64,000 nucleotides of DNA from DASRDR01 sp963812945 [NCBI: uncultured Candidatus Rokubacteria bacterium]. GTDB lineage: Bacteria > Methylomirabilota > Methylomirabilia > Rokubacteriales. The stretch lies in NCBI GenBank assembly GCA_963812945.1, contig CAWEXD010000008.1, positions 1,550,001-1,614,000 of the forward strand. The letters are read 5' to 3'. A program made the translations under genes and the position numbers. The first letter of the stretch is position 1. Each line of letters begins with the position of its first letter. Below are positions 1 to 7,818 of the stretch, piece after piece. Under the pieces are notes generated by a model. The model saw nothing but the letters and a program-made list of their open reading frames with translations, was not told the DNA's origin and searched no databases.

Positions 1-1004
1 CACGCGCCGGGCCACTCGACCCCGCGCGCCTCGAGCCGCCTCCGGAGCTTCTCGAGCGCGGTCGCCTCGATCTGCCGCACGCGCTCCCGCGTGACGCCCA
101 TCCGCCGGCCGATCGATTCGAGGGTCAGGGGCGCCTCGCCGCCGAGGCCGAAGCGGTCGAAGAGGATCTCCCGCTCCCTCGGCGGCAGGTCGTCCAGGAG
201 CTCCCGGAGGTCCGCCTGCCCGCGGAGCAGGCCCGCGACGGCGGCGGCGCCCGGCTCCCGGTCGACGACCACGTCCTTCAGGTGGACGTCCCCTTCCCCG
301 ACCGGCGTCTCGAGCGAGAGCGGCGCCCGGGACGCCTCGTCGAGCGCCTCGAGGTCCTTGAGGGGCATGCCGAGCTCGGCGGCGACCTCGGCGAGCTCGG
401 GCGGCTTGCCCTGCTCCTGGGTGAGCCGCTCGCGCGTGCGCTTGTACTTTCCGAGCAAGGCCTCCACGTGCACGGGCAGCCGGATGAGCCGGGCCTGGTT
501 CGCGAGGGCCCGCTGGACGGCCTGCCGGATCCACCAGGTGGCGTACGTCGAGAACCGGGTCCCACGGTCCCAGCGGAACTTCTCGACGGCCCGGATCAGG
601 CCGACGTTGCCCTCGGCGATGAGGTCGGCCAGCGGCAGCCCTCGCCCCTGATAGCGCCGGGCCAGCATCACCACGAGGCGGAGGTTCGATTCGACCATCC
701 GCTTCCGCGCGGCCTCGTCCCCCTCGGCCACCCGCCTGGCGAGCTCGGTCTCCTGCTCGCGCGTGAGGAGCGGGATGCGGCGGATCTCCGCGAGGTAGAT
801 CTCGATGGGCGCGCGCCCGCCGACCGTCTCGGCCTCCTCCGCCTCCAGCTCCTCGTCGGACGGAAGCTCGAGCGCCGGGGCGTCGTCGTCGAGGTCAAGG
901 TCCGCCGGCTCGGTCCCGGCAGCCGCTCCAGGCGGCGGCTCCGCCCGCAGCAGGTCCTCGGGATCCTCGTTACCCGGCGGCGACGGCTCCCGCCCGGCGG
1001 TCAT
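1..1004 (-). CDS. rpoS: RNA polymerase sigma factor, RpoS-like (partial at 3' end)
   Basis: Primary-type sigma-70 family factor that directs RNA polymerase to promoters. The frame stays open to the window edge, so the stop and probably a few C-terminal residues are missing; 334 codons are visible. After an acidic N-terminus come region 1.2 (PIEIYLAEI), region 2 ([37 protein letters not shown]), region 3, and region 4.2 with its helix-turn-helix ([19 protein letters not shown]). The ATG overlaps the nlpD stop (ATGA, 1001-1004), so the two are likely coupled. Linkage to nlpD, pcm and surE matches the rpoS locus of gammaproteobacteria and favours RpoS over RpoD, although the protein alone would fit any group 1/2 sigma factor. 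Confidence 0.85.
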   Translation of the reverse strand, partial: MTAGREPSPPGNEDPEDLLRAEPPPGAAAGTEPADLDLDDDAPALELPSDEELEAEEAETVGGRAPIEIYLAEIRRIPLLTREQETELARRVAEGDEAARKRMVESNLRLVVMLARRYQGRGLPLADLIAEGNVGLIRAVEKFRWDRGTRFSTYATWWIRQAVQRALANQARLIRLPVHVEALLGKYKRTRERLTQEQGKPPELAEVAAELGMPLKDLEALDEASRAPLSLETPVGEGDVHLKDVVVDREPGAAAVAGLLRGQADLRELLDDLPPREREILFDRFGLGGEAPLTLESIGRRMGVTRERVRQIEATALEKLRRRLEARGVEWPGA

Positions 1005-1798
1005 GGGACGGCGGCAGGACTCCTGAGTCCCCCGGCAGACGCCGCCAGGGTCTCCGGCTCGGGCAGCCAGAACGCGGGATTGTACTTGCGGCCGTTCAGG
1101 CGGATCTCGAAGTGGAGATGGGGCGCGGTGGCGCGCCCGGTGCTGCCCACGGTGGCGATCACCTGGCCCTGCTCGACCCAGTCCCCGACCTTGGTGCGGT
1201 TCTCGAGATTGTGGGCGTAGACGGACATGAGATCGCCGAAGTGCCAGATCTTGACGACCCGCCCGTAGGCTCGCTCCCACCCGCTCGTGATGACCATGCC
1301 GGGGGCGGCGGCCCGGATGGCAGCGCCGCGCTCGGCCCGGAGGTCCACGCCGCCGTGCCACGCGGCGCCCCGGGGCCCGAAGGGGGACACGACCGAGCCC
1401 GGCACGGGACGGATGAACTGGACGAGCGGCGTGGCCGGCGGCCGTTCCAGCACGATGTCGGCGAGCGACGGCGGCTCCTGGCTCCCCGGCCGTACCTCGG
1501 ACAAGGGCAGGCCGAGCCGCTGACCCACGCGGAGCTTCGCGTTCGGGGCGAGCCGGTTCGCTCGGCTCAGGGCCTCGACGGACACGCCGTGCTCCCGGGC
1601 GATGCTCGAAAGCGTCTGGCCGGGCCTGACGGTGTGCGCGAGCCCGGGGGAGGGGGCCGGAGTCGGGCGTGACCGCTTCGCGGAAGTCGCCTTCGTGCCC
1701 GGGGCCGGCCCCGGCGCGGCCTGGGCGCTCGCGGGCGGGTGGGCCACGAACCCGACGAGGAGCGCCGAGGCCACCCACCAGGTCGCCCAGTCCCTCAT
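1001..1798 (-). CDS. nlpD: NlpD-like LysM/M23 peptidase-domain protein
   Basis: Periplasmic murein-binding protein of the NlpD/EnvC type. The 265 aa protein has an N-terminal signal segment (hydrophobic stretch ending around ASAQA, no obvious lipobox cysteine), a Pro/Ala linker, one LysM domain (about residues 55-98, starting HTVRPGQTL) and a C-terminal M23 domain (about 145-245). Zinc-ligand motifs HGGVDL and HLHFE are present, so it could be catalytically active, unlike E. coli NlpD, which activates amidases and has lost these ligands. It overlaps acyP upstream and rpoS downstream by 4 bp each. In enterobacteria the rpoS promoter lies inside nlpD; whether that holds here cannot be seen. Confidence 0.88.
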   Translation of the reverse strand: MRDWATWWVASALLVGFVAHPPASAQAAPGPAPGTKATSAKRSRPTPAPSPGLAHTVRPGQTLSSIAREHGVSVEALSRANRLAPNAKLRVGQRLGLPLSEVRPGSQEPPSLADIVLERPPATPLVQFIRPVPGSVVSPFGPRGAAWHGGVDLRAERGAAIRAAAPGMVITSGWERAYGRVVKIWHFGDLMSVYAHNLENRTKVGDWVEQGQVIATVGSTGRATAPHLHFEIRLNGRKYNPAFWLPEPETLAASAGGLRSPAAVP

Positions 1799-2127
1799 CG
1801 CCCCTCCGAGAACCGGATGCCGAACTCGCGGTACCGGCCGGTGAACGCGACCGAGCTCACGTCGACGCGATCCACCTGCGCCAGGGGCGGTCCCGCCCCG
1901 AGGTCCCGGACGAAGTGCTCGATGGCCTCCAGGTCCCCCTCCGCTCGGATCTTGACCCTCCCGTCCGGGAGGTTCACCGCGTACCCCGTGAGGCGCCGGT
2001 CCTGGGCGCGTCGCTGGGCGAAGTTACGATAGCCGACTCCCTGCACGCGCCCCCCCACCACGACTTCCACGGCGCCCAGCCGGCCAGGGCGACGGGGGCC
2101 GCCCGCATGGCTCCCGGCCTCACTCAT
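1795..2127 (-). CDS. acyP: Acylphosphatase
   Basis: Small cytosolic enzyme that hydrolyses acyl phosphates such as carbamoyl or acetyl phosphate. The 110 aa product has the acylphosphatase signature [17 protein letters not shown], with the phosphate-binding loop and catalytic Arg in GRVQGVGYR, and the later [13 protein letters not shown] segment that carries the catalytic Asn. About 15 extra residues precede the domain, so a slightly later start is possible. The stop overlaps the nlpD start. Acylphosphatase is not part of the classical surE-pcm-nlpD-rpoS group, so it is an insertion into that order together with the tRNA upstream. Confidence 0.9.
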   Translation of the reverse strand: MSEAGSHAGGPRRPGRLGAVEVVVGGRVQGVGYRNFAQRRAQDRRLTGYAVNLPDGRVKIRAEGDLEAIEHFVRDLGAGPPLAQVDRVDVSSVAFTGRYREFGIRFSEGR

Positions 2128-2178
2128 CTCGGCTCTTGGTTCCCACGAGGATCGGGACCGCGCCGGGGCGGGAGGAGA

Positions 2179-2255
2179 TGGTCGGGGCGACTGGACTTGA
2201 ACCAGCGACCTCCTGCTCCCGAAGCAGGCGCGCTACCAAGCTGCGCTACGCCCCG
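2179..2255 (-). tRNA. tRNA-Pro (anticodon CGG)
   Basis: 77 nt cloverleaf on the minus strand. The acceptor stem CGGGGCG pairs with CGCCCCG, followed by discriminator A and an encoded CCA (2179-2181). The anticodon stem CCTGC/GCAGG encloses the loop TTCGGGA, giving anticodon CGG for proline codon CCG. The T-loop TTCAAGT is intact. It lies 55 bp after the pcm stop with no clear promoter of its own, so it is probably processed from the surE-pcm transcript. Outside the anticodon arm it is nearly identical to the tRNA-Pro at 3879-3955. Confidence 0.97.
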
Positions 2256-2261
2256 ACTTCA

Positions 2262-2310
2262 CCCGAGCCTCGGGTCGATCCGCTCGGGCCGCCCCCTCCG
2301 GGCCGGGGGC
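2262..2310 (-). other. Two GC-rich inverted repeats between pcm and tRNA-Pro
   Basis: Directly after the pcm stop the spacer holds a 6-bp inverted repeat GCCCCC/GGGGGC with an 8-nt loop (2291-2310), then a smaller CCCGA/TCGGG hairpin (about 2262-2274) just before the tRNA. No T-run follows, so these may be processing or attenuation structures rather than a strong terminator. Low certainty. Confidence 0.35.
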
Positions 2311-2994
2311 TCAGGTCTCCCACCCGTACTTCCCGATCAGCTTCACGAACGTGCAGCCACAATCGGTGGACAGCCGCATCTGGCCGTCGATCTTGTCGAC
2401 GACATGCAGGACCTGCGACTGCGGCCCGCCGACGGGGACGACGATCCGACCGCCCTCGGCCAGCTGCTGGAACAGTGGCGCCGGTACTGCCGGCGCCCCG
2501 GCCGTCACGATGATCCGCTCGAACGGAGCCTCGTCCGGCCAGCCGTACGTGCCGTCGGCCGTCTTGACGACTGCGCTAGTATACCCCAACTCCTCCAGGA
2601 TGCGCCGGGCGCGGGCGGCGAGGGGCATGACCCGCTCGACCGAGCACACGCGGCGCACCAGCTCGGCCAGCACCGCCGTCTGGTATCCGGAGCCGGCCCC
2701 GATCTCCAGCACCTTCTCCCGCCCCGTCAGCGCGAGGAGCTGGGTCATCATCCCGACGATGTACGGCTGCGAGATCGTCTGGTTCTCGCCGATCGGCAGC
2801 GGGTGGTCGCCGTAGGCGCGGTCCCGGAGGGCCTCCTCCACGAACCGATGGCGCGGCACCCGCCGCATGGCGTCCAGCACGCGGGCATCGGTGACGCCGC
2901 GGCGGACCAGCTGCTCCTCCACCATGCGCTCTCGCTCGCGGGCGGCGCGCGCCTCCTGCCACCCCGCACCGGTCCCCACCGCGCGGCCGCTCAT
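2311..2994 (-). CDS. pcm: Protein-L-isoaspartate O-methyltransferase
   Basis: Repairs isoaspartyl residues in aged proteins by SAM-dependent methylation. 227 aa from an ATG that overlaps the surE stop (ATGA, 2991-2994). The Pcm core is clear: VTDARVLDAMRRVPRHRF, GENQTISQPYIVGMM (substrate loop) and SAM motif I EIGAGSGYQT, followed by IIVTAGAPAVPAPL and GGRIVVPVGG. The open frame continues upstream into surE, but that part is a shadow with no Pcm similarity. The C-terminal tail after the usual domain (CGCTFVKLIGKYGW) is typical for the family. Co-occurrence with surE matches the E. coli pair, which act in stationary-phase and stress survival. Confidence 0.93.
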   Translation of the reverse strand: MSGRAVGTGAGWQEARAARERERMVEEQLVRRGVTDARVLDAMRRVPRHRFVEEALRDRAYGDHPLPIGENQTISQPYIVGMMTQLLALTGREKVLEIGAGSGYQTAVLAELVRRVCSVERVMPLAARARRILEELGYTSAVVKTADGTYGWPDEAPFERIIVTAGAPAVPAPLFQQLAEGGRIVVPVGGPQSQVLHVVDKIDGQMRLSTDCGCTFVKLIGKYGWET

Positions 2995-3818
2995 CGTCCG
3001 GCTTTGGCTCCCGCCTTGGACGATCCGCGCTTCCGCGGCGCCCGGCGGTCCTCCGTCTCCCAGTCCTTCAGGGTGCGCAGCGCGGCGTAGTCGGTGAGGT
3101 CCAGCATCAGGGGCGTGACCGACACGTAGCCGGCGTGGACGGCGGCGTAGTCCGTGTCCTCCCCCGATTCCCACGCCGGCGGCCCCGCCCCGATCCAGAA
3201 GTATCGCCGGCCGCGGGGGTCCTGCCGCGCCACGACCTTCTCGCTGTAGAGGCGGCGGCCGAGCCGCGTGACCCTGATCCCGCGGGGCGTCCCCGGCGGC
3301 ACGTTCACGTTCACCAGCGTCGCGCCGCCGGGCCGCTCCCGCAGGAGGCGCCGCACCAGCTGGGCCGCCGCCCGCGCCGCCGGACGGTAGCTCGCCGGTC
3401 CCGCCGGCTGGACGAGCGACACCGCCAGCCCCGGCACGCCGAGCAGCGTCCCCTCCATGGCGGCCGACACGGTCCCCGAGTACGTCACGTCGTCGCCCAG
3501 GTTCGAGCCGGCGTTCACGCCGGCGACCACGATGTGCGGCCGCACCGGCAGGAGCCCGAGCAGCGCGAGATTCACGCAATCGGAGGGCGTCCCGTTGACC
3601 GCGAAGCGCCGCGGCCCCAGCTGGTCGGCGACGATCGGCCGGTGCAGCGTCAGCGCGTGCCCGACGGCGCTCCGCTCCCGGTCCGGAGCGACGACCCACA
3701 CCTCACCGATCGGGTCGAGCGCCTTCGCCAGCGCGGCGATGCCGGGCGCGTGGATGCCGTCGTCGTTCGAGACGAGGATAACGGAGCGGGTGGAGTCGGT
3801 CACGCGGCGCGCGGTCAC
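2991..3818 (-). CDS. surE: 5'/3'-nucleotidase SurE
   Basis: Metal-dependent survival protein SurE, which dephosphorylates nucleoside monophosphates. The diagnostic N-terminal motif SNDDG supplies the metal-binding Asp pair, and the family motifs NGTPSDCVNLAL and GVNAGSNLGDDVTYSGTVSAAMEG are present. The listed GTG start (3818) gives 275 aa. An in-frame GTG at 3803 would bring the start closer to the usual SurE N-terminus, and neither has a convincing Shine-Dalgarno. The C-terminus is basic and low-complexity (about 15 residues rich in Lys, Arg, Ser, Gly). First gene of the surE-pcm pair, lying 60 bp after tRNA-Pro(GGG). Confidence 0.93.
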   Translation of the reverse strand: MTARRVTDSTRSVILVSNDDGIHAPGIAALAKALDPIGEVWVVAPDRERSAVGHALTLHRPIVADQLGPRRFAVNGTPSDCVNLALLGLLPVRPHIVVAGVNAGSNLGDDVTYSGTVSAAMEGTLLGVPGLAVSLVQPAGPASYRPAARAAAQLVRRLLRERPGGATLVNVNVPPGTPRGIRVTRLGRRLYSEKVVARQDPRGRRYFWIGAGPPAWESGEDTDYAAVHAGYVSVTPLMLDLTDYAALRTLKDWETEDRRAPRKRGSSKAGAKAGR

Positions 3819-3878
3819 CCCGATCGAGACCGGGACCGCAACGCCGCGAGTCCGCCGCGCCCGGGGGTTGGCGAGAGT

Positions 3879-3955
<77 letters not shown>

Positions 3956-3965
3956 AACCGGACGG

Positions 3966-3994
3966 ATTGTACGTCGCGCCCTGATGGCATTCAA
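3966..3994 (-). promoter_or_regulatory. Likely sigma-70 promoter for tRNA-Pro(GGG)
   Basis: Read on the minus strand, TTGAAT (3989-3994), a 17-nt spacer and TACAAT (3966-3971) lie just ahead of the tRNA 5' end at 3955. Four of six bases match at -35 and five of six at -10, and the predicted start is only a few nucleotides before the mature tRNA. The -35 box overlaps the end of the MerR-type gene. Confidence 0.65.
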
Positions 3995-4404
3995 GGGGAA
4001 CTTCGCCGGAGCGTCTGCCGGATCGCCTCCAGCCGGGCGCGAATGTCGCGCAGGGCGGCGAGCGTCTGCGGATCCGGAGCCGGCAGCTCGAGCTGCTGGC
4101 TGCGACTCCGCCCCTCCTGCTGGAGGCGCTTCTTCGCCCCCTCGAGCGTGAGCCGGTCCTCGTAGAGCAGGCTCTTGATCCGCAGCACCATCTGCACGTC
4201 GTGCTTGCGGTAGACGCGCTGGCCGGCGTGGTTCTTCCGGGGGCGCAGGAGCTTGAACTCGGACTCCCAGTACCGCAGCACGTATGGTGGGACGCCGGTG
4301 AGGTCGGCCACCTCTCCGATCCGGAAGAAGAGCTTGTCCGGTATCGGCGCCTCGTCGCCGAACTCCACGACATGCCGGTCGCGGTCGACCTCCGGCTCGA
4401 TCAC
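3991..4404 (-). CDS. MerR-family transcriptional regulator
   Basis: 137 aa DNA-binding protein. The MerR helix-turn-helix is clear near residues 25-60 ([23 protein letters not shown]), followed by the wing ([21 protein letters not shown]) and a short coiled-coil-like C-terminus. There is no effector-binding domain and no cysteine cluster, so it is the small MerR type commonly encoded next to ihfA in proteobacteria. The GTG start overlaps the ihfA stop (GTGA, 4401-4404). Its targets are unknown. The C-terminus (EAIRQTL) is followed directly by the tRNA-Pro promoter. Confidence 0.85.
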   Translation of the reverse strand: MIEPEVDRDRHVVEFGDEAPIPDKLFFRIGEVADLTGVPPYVLRYWESEFKLLRPRKNHAGQRVYRKHDVQMVLRIKSLLYEDRLTLEGAKKRLQQEGRSRSQQLELPAPDPQTLAALRDIRARLEAIRQTLRRSSP

Positions 4405-4685
4405 CGGTGATTCACCTGCGCCTTCAGTCCCTTGGAGGGCTTGAACGTCAGGACCCGCCGCGCCGTGATCTCGATCTCGTTGCCAGTCTGCGGGTTGCGC
4501 CCCTTGCGCGACGCCTTCTTCCGGAGCTTGAAATGCCCGAATCCGACGATCTTGACGTCGTGGCCCTGCTCGAAGGTGTGGATCATGCTGTCGAACACGG
4601 CCTCCACGACCGCCGCCGACTGCCGCTTGGACAGCCCGTGACCTGCGACCGAGTTGATGAGGTCGTTCTTGGTCAGCCTACTCAC
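4401..4685 (-). CDS. ihfA: Integration host factor alpha-like (HU/IHF family)
   Basis: 94 aa nucleoid DNA-bending protein. The full HU/IHF fold is visible: N-terminal helices ([24 protein letters not shown]), the strand motif [14 protein letters not shown], the DNA-binding arm ([27 protein letters not shown]) and the conserved Asn-Pro at the arm tip. The GTG start is preceded by a GAAGGGG-type ribosome-binding sequence. Assignment to alpha rests on the following MerR gene, the typical ihfA neighbour; the second HU/IHF gene at 18826 is next to rpsA like ihfB. Together they could form a heterodimer. No promoter is evident in the 64-bp gap upstream. Confidence 0.85.
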   Translation of the reverse strand: MSRLTKNDLINSVAGHGLSKRQSAAVVEAVFDSMIHTFEQGHDVKIVGFGHFKLRKKASRKGRNPQTGNEIEITARRVLTFKPSKGLKAQVNHR

Positions 4686-4749
4686 CCCCCTTCGTCGCCG
4701 CGCTCTGGCCGGCCCACCCGTGATGCCTCCGCCACGTCTCCCGCATGGC

Positions 4750-5775
4750 TCAGCGCTCCCGGACCACGACGCCGCCCTCGTGGCCCTTGGCGGTCAGGGT
4801 CGCGAGCGCGGCCTCCGCCTCGGCGACCGTGGTGAAGGACCCCACCTTCACGACGCGGAAGGTCGACGAGCTGACCTCCTGCTTGAGCCGGACGCGGAAG
4901 CCCTGCTGCCGGAGCGCGTGCGAGGTCTCCACGGCCTTCCGGAGCGGCACCGCGCCGGTGACGGCCGGGCCGTCGGCGGTCATCTCGACCGTATGCCCGG
5001 CCCCCCTCACCCGCCCCACGACCTCGTCGGGGACGCTCGTGCTGCCGTCATCGGAACCCGCGAGGAGCACCCGGTAGAGGACGCGGCTCTGCTCGAACGC
5101 CGACGTCGTCGCGGTGAGCCCTTCCCCTCGGAGCCGCTCCGCGAGCCGGTCGGCGTTCTTGTGCTCCAGGAACGCCCCCACCTGCACCCAGTAGACGGAC
5201 GGCGGCGCCGCCAGCGCCCCGGGACGCGCGGGCGCGGCATCCGCAGACGTGCCGGGACGGCCGGGCTCCTTGGACGGCGGCGTCGGCGGAGCGGCCGCGG
5301 ACGGAGCCGCCGGAGCCGGCGCAGCCGACCCGGTCCCCGACCCGGTCCGTGGAGCCGCCGAGGGCCCTCCCGCGGATGCGCGGCTCCCGCCGGTCCCCGA
5401 CTTGGCCTCCGTGGAGCCTGATGGCGAGGTCGATGGTGACGCGGCGGGCGGAGTGGCCGGGGTCTTGCCCGTCGCCGCCGCGGTCCCTCGAGTCACCGTG
5501 GAGCTCGGCGATGACGCGACCGGGCCCGGGACGCCGGGCTTCTCGAGGATGCCCGATGGTCGGGACGGCGGAGCTTTCTCGGCAGTGCTCCAGGGCGCCA
5601 GGAGGAACAGGCTTCGCGGCAGATCGCTCCCGAACCACCCCGCGATCCACGGGCCCACGAGAAGCGCGAGCACGAGCGCCACGCCGACGCCGAGGAACAC
5701 GCGGAACCAGCGGGCACTGAAGATGCTCGGCTGGCGACGCACGCGGTGCGACACGTCGGACTTGACACGTCTCAT
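4750..5775 (-). CDS. SPOR-domain membrane protein
   Basis: 341 aa inner-membrane-anchored periplasmic protein. A basic cytoplasmic N-terminus and one transmembrane helix (WFRVFLGVGVALVLALLVG) precede a long Pro/Ser/Thr/Ala-rich linker, then two SPOR-like segments: about residues 192-265, with the signature WVQVGAF, and about 302-341, with RVVKVGSFTTVAEAEAAL. SPOR domains bind denuded septal peptidoglycan, so a role in division or wall remodelling is likely. I chose the ATG at 5775; the frame also allows a TTG at 5790, but a GGGG sequence lies about 9 nt before the ATG. The partner is unknown. Confidence 0.8.
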   Translation of the reverse strand: MRRVKSDVSHRVRRQPSIFSARWFRVFLGVGVALVLALLVGPWIAGWFGSDLPRSLFLLAPWSTAEKAPPSRPSGILEKPGVPGPVASSPSSTVTRGTAAATGKTPATPPAASPSTSPSGSTEAKSGTGGSRASAGGPSAAPRTGSGTGSAAPAPAAPSAAAPPTPPSKEPGRPGTSADAAPARPGALAAPPSVYWVQVGAFLEHKNADRLAERLRGEGLTATTSAFEQSRVLYRVLLAGSDDGSTSVPDEVVGRVRGAGHTVEMTADGPAVTGAVPLRKAVETSHALRQQGFRVRLKQEVSSSTFRVVKVGSFTTVAEAEAALATLTAKGHEGGVVVRER

Positions 5776-5817
5776 GCTCGAAATCCCCAAAAAAGACAGG
5801 ATCTTAGCGGGCCAATG

Positions 5818-6471
5818 TTAGCACACGCTCACGCGGTCACCAACAAGGGAACCCCCGCCCCGGGCGGCCACCCGCTCCGCCTCGGCCAGCGCTCGGCACT
5901 GCCCCGCCGCCGCGGGGTCTCCGAGCCGGACGTGGGCCTCCGCCGCGTGCTCCAGCACGAGGGCGCGCGCGGCTCCGTCGGTCAAAGCGGGGTCGGCCAG
6001 CGCCGCGCGAAACGCGGCGAGCGCGCCCGGACCGTCGCCCTTCCGCAGGAGGAGCGCGCCCAGCGTGTCGAGGTAGTAGCCGCGCGGCTCCGGCCGGCGC
6101 TCGAGCGCGCCGCGAATGATCGGCTCCGCCTCCGGCCACCGCGCGGGATCCTGCAGGAGCGCCCACGCGAGGTTGTTCGCCGCGCCAGGGTCGTCGGGGG
6201 CGGCCCGCACCGCGCGCTCGTAGGCGGAGATGGCGCCCTCGACCTCGCCGAGCGCCAGGCGCGCGTCGCCCAGGTTCACCAGCGCGCGCGCCCAGTCCGG
6301 GCGGAGGGCGACCGCGCGCTCGAACTCGCCGGCCGCCGCGCGCGTCTGGCCCCGCTCGAAGTGGGCCACCCCGAGATCGTTGTGCTGGTCCGCCGTCAGT
6401 GTCCGCGACGGCGCCCCCGCGACGCAGCCCGTCAGGGCCAGGCCGAGGGCGAGCGCCATCTCCCGCCTCAC
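5818..6471 (-). CDS. TPR-repeat lipoprotein
   Basis: 217 aa. The GTG start at 6471 overlaps the der stop (GTGA). It begins with a short charged segment and a lipoprotein signal, MALALGLALTGC, whose LTGC lipobox predicts an acylated cysteine. The rest is tetratricopeptide repeats: ADQHNDLGVAHFERG, WARALVNLGDARLALG, AISAYERAVRAAPDDPGAANNLA and LDTLGALLLRKGDGPGALAAF fit the 34-residue pattern. TPR proteins are scaffolds, so the function is probably assembly of an envelope complex, but no partner is visible. A longer open frame upstream lies inside der and is a shadow. Confidence 0.75.
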   Translation of the reverse strand: MRREMALALGLALTGCVAGAPSRTLTADQHNDLGVAHFERGQTRAAAGEFERAVALRPDWARALVNLGDARLALGEVEGAISAYERAVRAAPDDPGAANNLAWALLQDPARWPEAEPIIRGALERRPEPRGYYLDTLGALLLRKGDGPGALAAFRAALADPALTDGAARALVLEHAAEAHVRLGDPAAAGQCRALAEAERVAARGGGSLVGDRVSVC

Positions 6472-7805
6472 GTCGGCAGGTGTGACCGCGGCGGCCGGCG
6501 GCGGCGCAACCGGAGCCGGACCGCGCAGCCGGCGAAGCCGAACCGCTCGCGCAGCGCGTTCACCAGGTAGCGCTCGTACGAGAAGTGGAGCGCGGCCGGA
6601 TCGTTGACGAAGAGAAGGAACGTAGGAGGTCGGGTCCCCGTCTGCGTGCCGTAGTAGACCTTGAGCGTCTTGCCGTGGACCCCCGCCGGCGGGCGCCGCG
6701 TCACCGCCGCCGTGAGGGCGCGGTTCAGCTCGCCGGTGGTCACCTCCTTGGCGTAGTCGAGGGCGACGCGGTCGATCGTGTCGAACAGCTCGCGGAGCCC
6801 GGAGCCCTTGTGCGCGGAGGTGAACACGACCGGTGCGTGAGCGAGGAACGGCAGCCGATCGCGGAGCGTGCGGACCAGCTCCGGCGCCCGGTCGGCGGTC
6901 CCGACCAGGTCCCACTTGTTGACGACGAGGACGACCGCGCGCCCCGCCGCCTCGGCATAGCCCGCGATCCGCGCGTCCTGCGTCGTGACGCCCTCGCTCC
7001 CGTCGAGGACCACCACGGCCAGATCCGCGCGCTCGAGGCTCCGCCGCGCCATGACCGCGGCCAGCTTGTCGAGCGCGCCCACCGTCCGCCCCTTGCGCTT
7101 GAGCCCGGCCGTGTCGACCAGCACGTACGGGCGATCCCCGACTGTCACCAGCGTGTCGACCGCGTCGCGCGTGGTCCCGGGCTCGGCGTGGACGACCACC
7201 CGGTCCTGGCCCGCGATCGCGTTCACCAGCGAGGACTTCCCGACGTTCGGCCGGCCCACGACCGCGATCCGCAGCGGGCCGGGCTCCTCGGTCGCCCCGC
7301 CCGGCGGCGCCGGCAGGCGCATGGCGAGCGCCTCGATCAGCTCCGCGACCCCGCGCCCGTGCTCCGCCGAGACCGGGAGCACCGGGTCCATCCCGAGCCG
7401 GTACGCCTCGGCCGCCGCCGCTTCGTGCCCGCGGGCGTCCACCTTGTTGACGGCCACCAGCACGGGCTTGGACACCCGCCGGAGAAGCCGTCCGACCTCC
7501 TCGTCGAGCGGCGTCAGCCCCTCGCGCCCGTCCACGACGAAGACGAGGGCGTCGGCCTCGGTGATGGCCGTCAGCACCTGCTTCCGCACCTGCGCGGCCA
7601 GGGGCTCCTCCGAGGAGGGGTCGAGGCCGCCGGTGTCGACGATCGTCGCCCGCCATCCGCCGAACTCACAGGTCCCGTGGATGCGGTCGCGCGTCACGCC
7701 GGGCGTGTCGCGCACGATCGCCTTGCGGCTGCCGATCAGGCGATTGAAGAGGGTCGACTTCCCGACGTTCGGACGTCCGACGACCGCCACCACCGGGAGC
7801 CGCAC
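6468..7805 (-). CDS. der: Ribosome biogenesis GTPase Der (EngA)
   Basis: Double-GTPase factor for 50S ribosome assembly. The 445 aa protein has two complete G domains, each with a GRPNVGKS P-loop (near residue 10 and near 185), switch motifs DTPGVTRDR and EPGTTRDAVDT, DTGG and DTAG boxes, and NKVD and NKWD specificity motifs. The C-terminal KH-like domain (LNRALTAAVTRRPP, YYGTQTGTRPPTFLLFVN) is intact. The start is GTG at 7805, 13 bp after the DUF512 gene. Length and domain order are normal for Der. Confidence 0.97.
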   Translation of the reverse strand: MRLPVVAVVGRPNVGKSTLFNRLIGSRKAIVRDTPGVTRDRIHGTCEFGGWRATIVDTGGLDPSSEEPLAAQVRKQVLTAITEADALVFVVDGREGLTPLDEEVGRLLRRVSKPVLVAVNKVDARGHEAAAAEAYRLGMDPVLPVSAEHGRGVAELIEALAMRLPAPPGGATEEPGPLRIAVVGRPNVGKSSLVNAIAGQDRVVVHAEPGTTRDAVDTLVTVGDRPYVLVDTAGLKRKGRTVGALDKLAAVMARRSLERADLAVVVLDGSEGVTTQDARIAGYAEAAGRAVVLVVNKWDLVGTADRAPELVRTLRDRLPFLAHAPVVFTSAHKGSGLRELFDTIDRVALDYAKEVTTGELNRALTAAVTRRPPAGVHGKTLKVYYGTQTGTRPPTFLLFVNDPAALHFSYERYLVNALRERFGFAGCAVRLRLRRRRPPRSHLPT

Positions 7806-7818
7806 GGAAGACGCCCCC